A stretch of DNA of 64,000 bases from NCBI GenBank assembly GCA_963678675.1, contig OY783192.1, positions 12,081,393-12,145,392 on the forward strand, written 5' to 3'. Origin of the DNA: Xiphydria camelus (taxonomy: Eukaryota > Arthropoda > Insecta > Hymenoptera > Xiphydriidae). Below, piece after piece: positions 63,825-64,000 of this stretch (position 1 is its first letter; every line of letters starts with the position of its first letter). The notes beneath the pieces were generated by a model, which ran no database searches, was not told where the DNA came from, and saw only the letters and a list, made by a program, of their open reading frames with translations. The position numbers and the translations under genes were made by a program.

Positions 63825-64000
63825 TCGAAAGCCGTATACGTCTAGCGGAATATTATCAAAATAAAATGGACAAAAATTGTTCAGAAATCTTATTAATAAA
63901 TCCGACCGTTAATTTATTTATATTATTTTCTGTTTGTGTGTAAGTAACTAATAATTCACTCACAGGTTAGATAAAATTGTCTGAATTTTTATAGTTTTTT

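Overview
This is a eukaryotic, almost certainly insect, genomic window. It is AT-rich, has spliced genes with GT-AG introns, poly(A) signals and TA-rich intergenic DNA, and there are no bacterial operons. Recognisable host sequences are insect-like: an ethanolamine kinase remnant, a protein kinase D remnant, and a cysteine-rich secreted protein. Short (TTAGG)n tracts occur inside one repeat family. I infer an arthropod, perhaps a hymenopteran, but the sequence does not prove the order.

The window is dominated by transposable elements, many nested inside one another. Host-like genes are few: a four-exon secreted protein (4.39-11.83 kb) whose last intron holds about 5.4 kb of nested elements; a decayed 3' part of ethanolamine kinase (37.15-37.88 kb, minus); and a decayed, intron-bearing fragment of protein kinase D (47.59-48.58 kb, plus) that ends at a transposon.

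Autonomous-type elements are two uninterrupted DDE transposases (1.83-3.66 kb plus; 28.0-29.77 kb minus), each in a 2.75-2.79 kb element with inverted termini flanked by TTAA (Kolobok-like). There are also head-to-head mariner 5' fragments (10.0-11.0 kb), a LINE ORF1 with a Baculo_FP-like C-terminus and upstream tandem repeats (14.7-15.9 kb, minus), and a Jockey-type LINE (55.1-62.8 kb). That LINE is split by a 2.5 kb tandem pair of elements inside its reverse transcriptase and by a 1.24 kb transposon carrying the end of another gene. Two more TE-associated gene remnants lie at 53.5-54.65 kb and 63.47-63.82 kb, both minus.

Two kinds of non-autonomous element fill most of the rest. The first kind is long, almost perfectly self-complementary palindromes (0.15-2.7 kb), often with TA, TTA or 4-bp target duplications; several contain smaller palindromes in one arm only, so the other arm preserves the empty site. 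The second kind is 'word' elements, each built from its own short, reiterated, often palindromic motif (ACGTC, GTTCCCGAAATGA, GGGACC/GGTCCC, CACNGTG, ACACTG/CAGTGT, GAACTGGTTC, TTTCGTTAACGA, CCGGATCCGG, GGCAAATAG). At least two word families share an internal core.

The most interesting single locus is the 2.2 kb palindrome at 39.3-41.5 kb, whose arms carry a captured arginine/serine-rich gene fragment. It is a candidate long hairpin-RNA (endo-siRNA) source. A tRNA-like module recurs six times and is repeatedly joined to the same small palindrome.
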